A stretch of DNA of 64,000 nt, taken from NCBI GenBank assembly GCA_035555315.1, contig DATMGU010000047.1:60434-124433 (forward strand), read 5' to 3'. The translations under genes were made by a program, and so were the position numbers. Under the pieces are notes generated by a model. It did not search any database and was not told where the DNA came from. It was given only the letters and a program-made list of their open reading frames with translations. Source of the stretch: DATMGU01 sp035555315. Its GTDB lineage: Bacteria; Pseudomonadota; Alphaproteobacteria; ATCC43930; CGMCC-115725. This document shows positions 62,233-64,000 of this stretch, one piece after another; the stretch's first letter is position 1, and every line of letters starts with the position of its first letter.

Positions 62233-63033
62233 CTAGGCGGTCGCCTGCAGCCGCTTCGCGATCGCCTGGACGTCAAGCGCCGCCTCGGTGTTGGGATAGC
62301 GGGTCAGCAGCGAGGTTTGCTTTCGGATGCTTTCGCGCACATGCGGATCGCGCCGCACGATGCCGCCCAGGCTTGGTTCCAGCTTGAGGAACTCACGGCA
62401 CGCCTTCAGCAGAATGCCGAAGGTCCGTTCGCCTTCGCGGATCGACGAGGCCAGGTTGACGACGATCCGGATATCCGCATCCGGCCGATCCATCGCGGTC
62501 AGCTTGATGAAGGCATAGGCATCGGTGATCGCGGTCGGCTCGTCGGTTGTAACGATGATGCAGGTCCGCGCCTCGGCCGCCATCGAGCGCACCGTGCGTT
62601 CGACGCCGGCACCCATATCCATGATGACCCAGTCATAGCCCTCGGCGAGCGACCGCAAATCCGTGCGCAGCTGCAGCATCTTGCTCGGCGCGATGCTGGC
62701 GAGCGAACCGGAGCCCGATCGACCGGCCAGGATATCGAAGCCACCCGCGGCATAGGTCGTCGTCGCCTCGGCCAAGCCGGCCTGGCCGGCCAGGACGGTA
62801 CCGAGATCACGAGTCGGCGTGATCCCGAGTTGTACGTCGACATTGGCGAGGCCCAGATCGCCATCGAACAACAGCGCCCGCTTGCCGGCGAGCGCCATGG
62901 CATGGGACAGCGTGATCGAGAACCAGGTCTTGCCAACCCCACCTTTGCCCGAGGCGACAGCGAGGATGTTGGAGGGCGCGATATGCAGGTCCGACACGGT
63001 GGACGGACGTGCGTGCTCGAGCGGAACGATCAT
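62233..63033 (-). CDS. flhG: FlhG/FleN MinD-like ATPase (flagellar number regulator)
   Basis: MinD/ParA-type deviant Walker A ATPase of 266 residues that with FlhF sets flagellar number and position at the inner membrane. ASGKGGVGKT at 27-36 is the deviant P-loop with signature Lys; GDLGLANVDVQLG and VIMDMGAG follow. Its start overlaps the upstream flhF stop by four bases (ATGA). No membrane-targeting amphipathic helix is obvious at the C-terminus. It belongs to a flagellar operon that extends past the right edge. Confidence 0.9.
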   Translation of the reverse strand: MIVPLEHARPSTVSDLHIAPSNILAVASGKGGVGKTWFSITLSHAMALAGKRALLFDGDLGLANVDVQLGITPTRDLGTVLAGQAGLAEATTTYAAGGFDILAGRSGSGSLASIAPSKMLQLRTDLRSLAEGYDWVIMDMGAGVERTVRSMAAEARTCIIVTTDEPTAITDAYAFIKLTAMDRPDADIRIVVNLASSIREGERTFGILLKACREFLKLEPSLGGIVRRDPHVRESIRKQTSLLTRYPNTEAALDVQAIAKRLQATA

Positions 63034-64000
63034 GGTCGGTGACCTCTGATGGCCGTTTTAGGGGAAGAAAGTTCGAGTGTTTCATGCGTTGGCGACGGCA
63101 TCAGCAGCCGGGCGATCGCCGCGGCATCGGCCGGTATTAAGCCGTCGACCACAGCCGAGGTGATGCTGGTCTCGGCGAAGGCCAGGCGACCGGCATCGGC
63201 GGCGGCCAACACGCTGCCCAGCCGGTGCACCATATCGAGGCGGGTGACGATCATGCGCCTGACGCCCAGCGCGCAGAACGCCGATGCCTGTTCGACCGCG
63301 TCATAGGCATCGCCGCCGGCCGCCATGACCAATACGGGCTCCGCCGACGCGGCCTTGGCCAGCGCCTTTAGCTCGGCCAGATCGTGGCTGGAGTAGGGGT
63401 TGACGCCGGCGGTGTCGATCAGGATCCGCTCGCCCGGTGGGCTCGCATCGACCAGGCGGGCAAGCTGCGCCGGGCTGGTCGCCGAGTGCAGGGATAATTT
63501 CATCAGCCGCGTGAAGGCGTCGAGCTGTTCGACGGCGCCGGCGCGGATCGAATCGGTGGTCACCACGCGGACCGGTTCGCCGGCGAACAGCGCGCGGGCG
63601 GCCAGCTTGGCCGTGCTGACCGTCTTGCCGGCGCCGGGCACGCCGACCAGCATCAACGGTCGCAAGGCGCGACGTTCGGCCAGCGGCTGAAAGCTGAAGA
63701 CGCTTTGCAGAGCCGCGATCAATGCCCCCTTGGGATCGTCGATACCGGCGGCGAAGCTGGCGTCCAGCAGGCGTTCGAGAAGCCGTGATGGCAAGCCGTG
63801 GCCGATGAGCGCCTCATGCACCCGATCGGTCGGATCTTCGGTCGCCAGATCATTGGCAACCGGGACGTTGGGAACCGAGGCACGGGGAACCGAGGCACGG
63901 GGAAGCGGGTCGCGGGAGCGCTGGATCTCGGTGGCCGGATCCTGCATGGGGTGATCGGCGCCCAGACCAATATGGTGCAACTCGTCGTCATCGTCGGAAT
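63030..64000 (-). CDS. flhF: FlhF-like SRP-type GTPase, 5' end outside window
   Basis: Signal-recognition-particle-type GTPase that recruits early flagellar components to the pole. The visible 323 residues include the GTP-binding P-loop GVPGAGKTVSTAKLAA, TTDSIRAGAVEQLDAF, the DTAG motif (ILIDTAGV) and TRLDM in place of TKLDE. The frame is open past base 64000 with an acidic run (SDDDDE), so the start lies outside the window. The linker contains a short direct repeat encoding PRASVPRASVP (about 63865-63905). It overlaps flhG by ATGA. Confidence 0.88.
   Translation of the reverse strand, partial: SDDDDELHHIGLGADHPMQDPATEIQRSRDPLPRASVPRASVPNVPVANDLATEDPTDRVHEALIGHGLPSRLLERLLDASFAAGIDDPKGALIAALQSVFSFQPLAERRALRPLMLVGVPGAGKTVSTAKLAARALFAGEPVRVVTTDSIRAGAVEQLDAFTRLMKLSLHSATSPAQLARLVDASPPGERILIDTAGVNPYSSHDLAELKALAKAASAEPVLVMAAGGDAYDAVEQASAFCALGVRRMIVTRLDMVHRLGSVLAAADAGRLAFAETSITSAVVDGLIPADAAAIARLLMPSPTHETLELSSPKTAIRGHRP

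Overview
The window is GC-rich, densely coded DNA that looks like the chromosome of an alphaproteobacterium, probably Rhodospirillales-like although the order is uncertain. The evidence is an OlsB-type ornithine acyltransferase, Ku plus a multidomain LigD, a formate dehydrogenase with a fused NuoE-NuoF type beta subunit, FlhF/FlhG, and candidate EcfG-type stress promoters (GGAAC-N16/17-NGTT). No rRNA, tRNA or CRISPR array was seen. Most genes are ordinary housekeeping, transport or catabolic genes with ATGA stop/start overlaps inside operons.

Layout, left to right. 1-2563: tail of an ABC uptake operon (permease, ATPase) ending in an inositol-monophosphatase-family phosphatase. 2575-9182: a minus-strand catabolic block (family I CoA-transferase, SDR dehydrogenase, cytochrome b561, ADP-forming acyl-CoA synthetase, MmgE/PrpD dehydratase-like protein). 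9338-12441: family 2 glycosyltransferase, a YciE-like ferritin-fold protein and Ku, the last two divergent with stress-type promoters. 12484-15231: LigD, completing a bacterial NHEJ pair. 15232-19579: an AT-rich promoter island, a FemAB/GNAT-like protein, a long Pro/Ala-rich unknown protein and GalE. 19813-24964: a stand-alone EF-G, OlsB, DedA and an aldo/keto reductase. 25094-27442: YeiH with a divergent LysR regulator, and a cold-shock protein. 27847-33079: NAD-dependent formate dehydrogenase (beta, alpha) coupled to an FkbM methyltransferase. 33126-35929: ThiC under a TPP riboswitch, and a beta-carbonic anhydrase.

Accessory region, 35930-42911. An IclR regulator and a divergent TPP-dependent enzyme share an intergenic region with three 15-bp palindromes. 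Then comes the most unusual part. Two almost identical 106/107-bp elements with terminal inverted repeats lie in opposite orientation at 39068-39174 and 42768-42873. They enclose a 407-bp internally deleted IS630-family element and a tightly coupled two-gene unit (39674-41287 and 41284-42768). The first protein ends in a phospholipase-D-like half site (HDRF...GTSxNxxGK); the second is of unknown family. The whole unit sits inside the C-terminal coding end of a TetR-type regulator: the two flanks rejoin in frame if the unit and one 4-bp CTRG target copy are removed. This is my candidate for an undescribed mobile, possibly defensive, system.

42900-62202: dicarboxylate symporter, threonine aldolase, two MHS-type MFS transporters, a GH15 glucoamylase/trehalase-like protein with a stress-type promoter, the PrkA-YeaH-SpoVR stationary-phase cluster, a KimA/APC-like permease, and a complete ABC uptake operon (binding protein, two permeases, ATPase) paralogous to the one at the left edge. 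62233-64000: FlhG and the partial FlhF of a flagellar operon running off the right edge.
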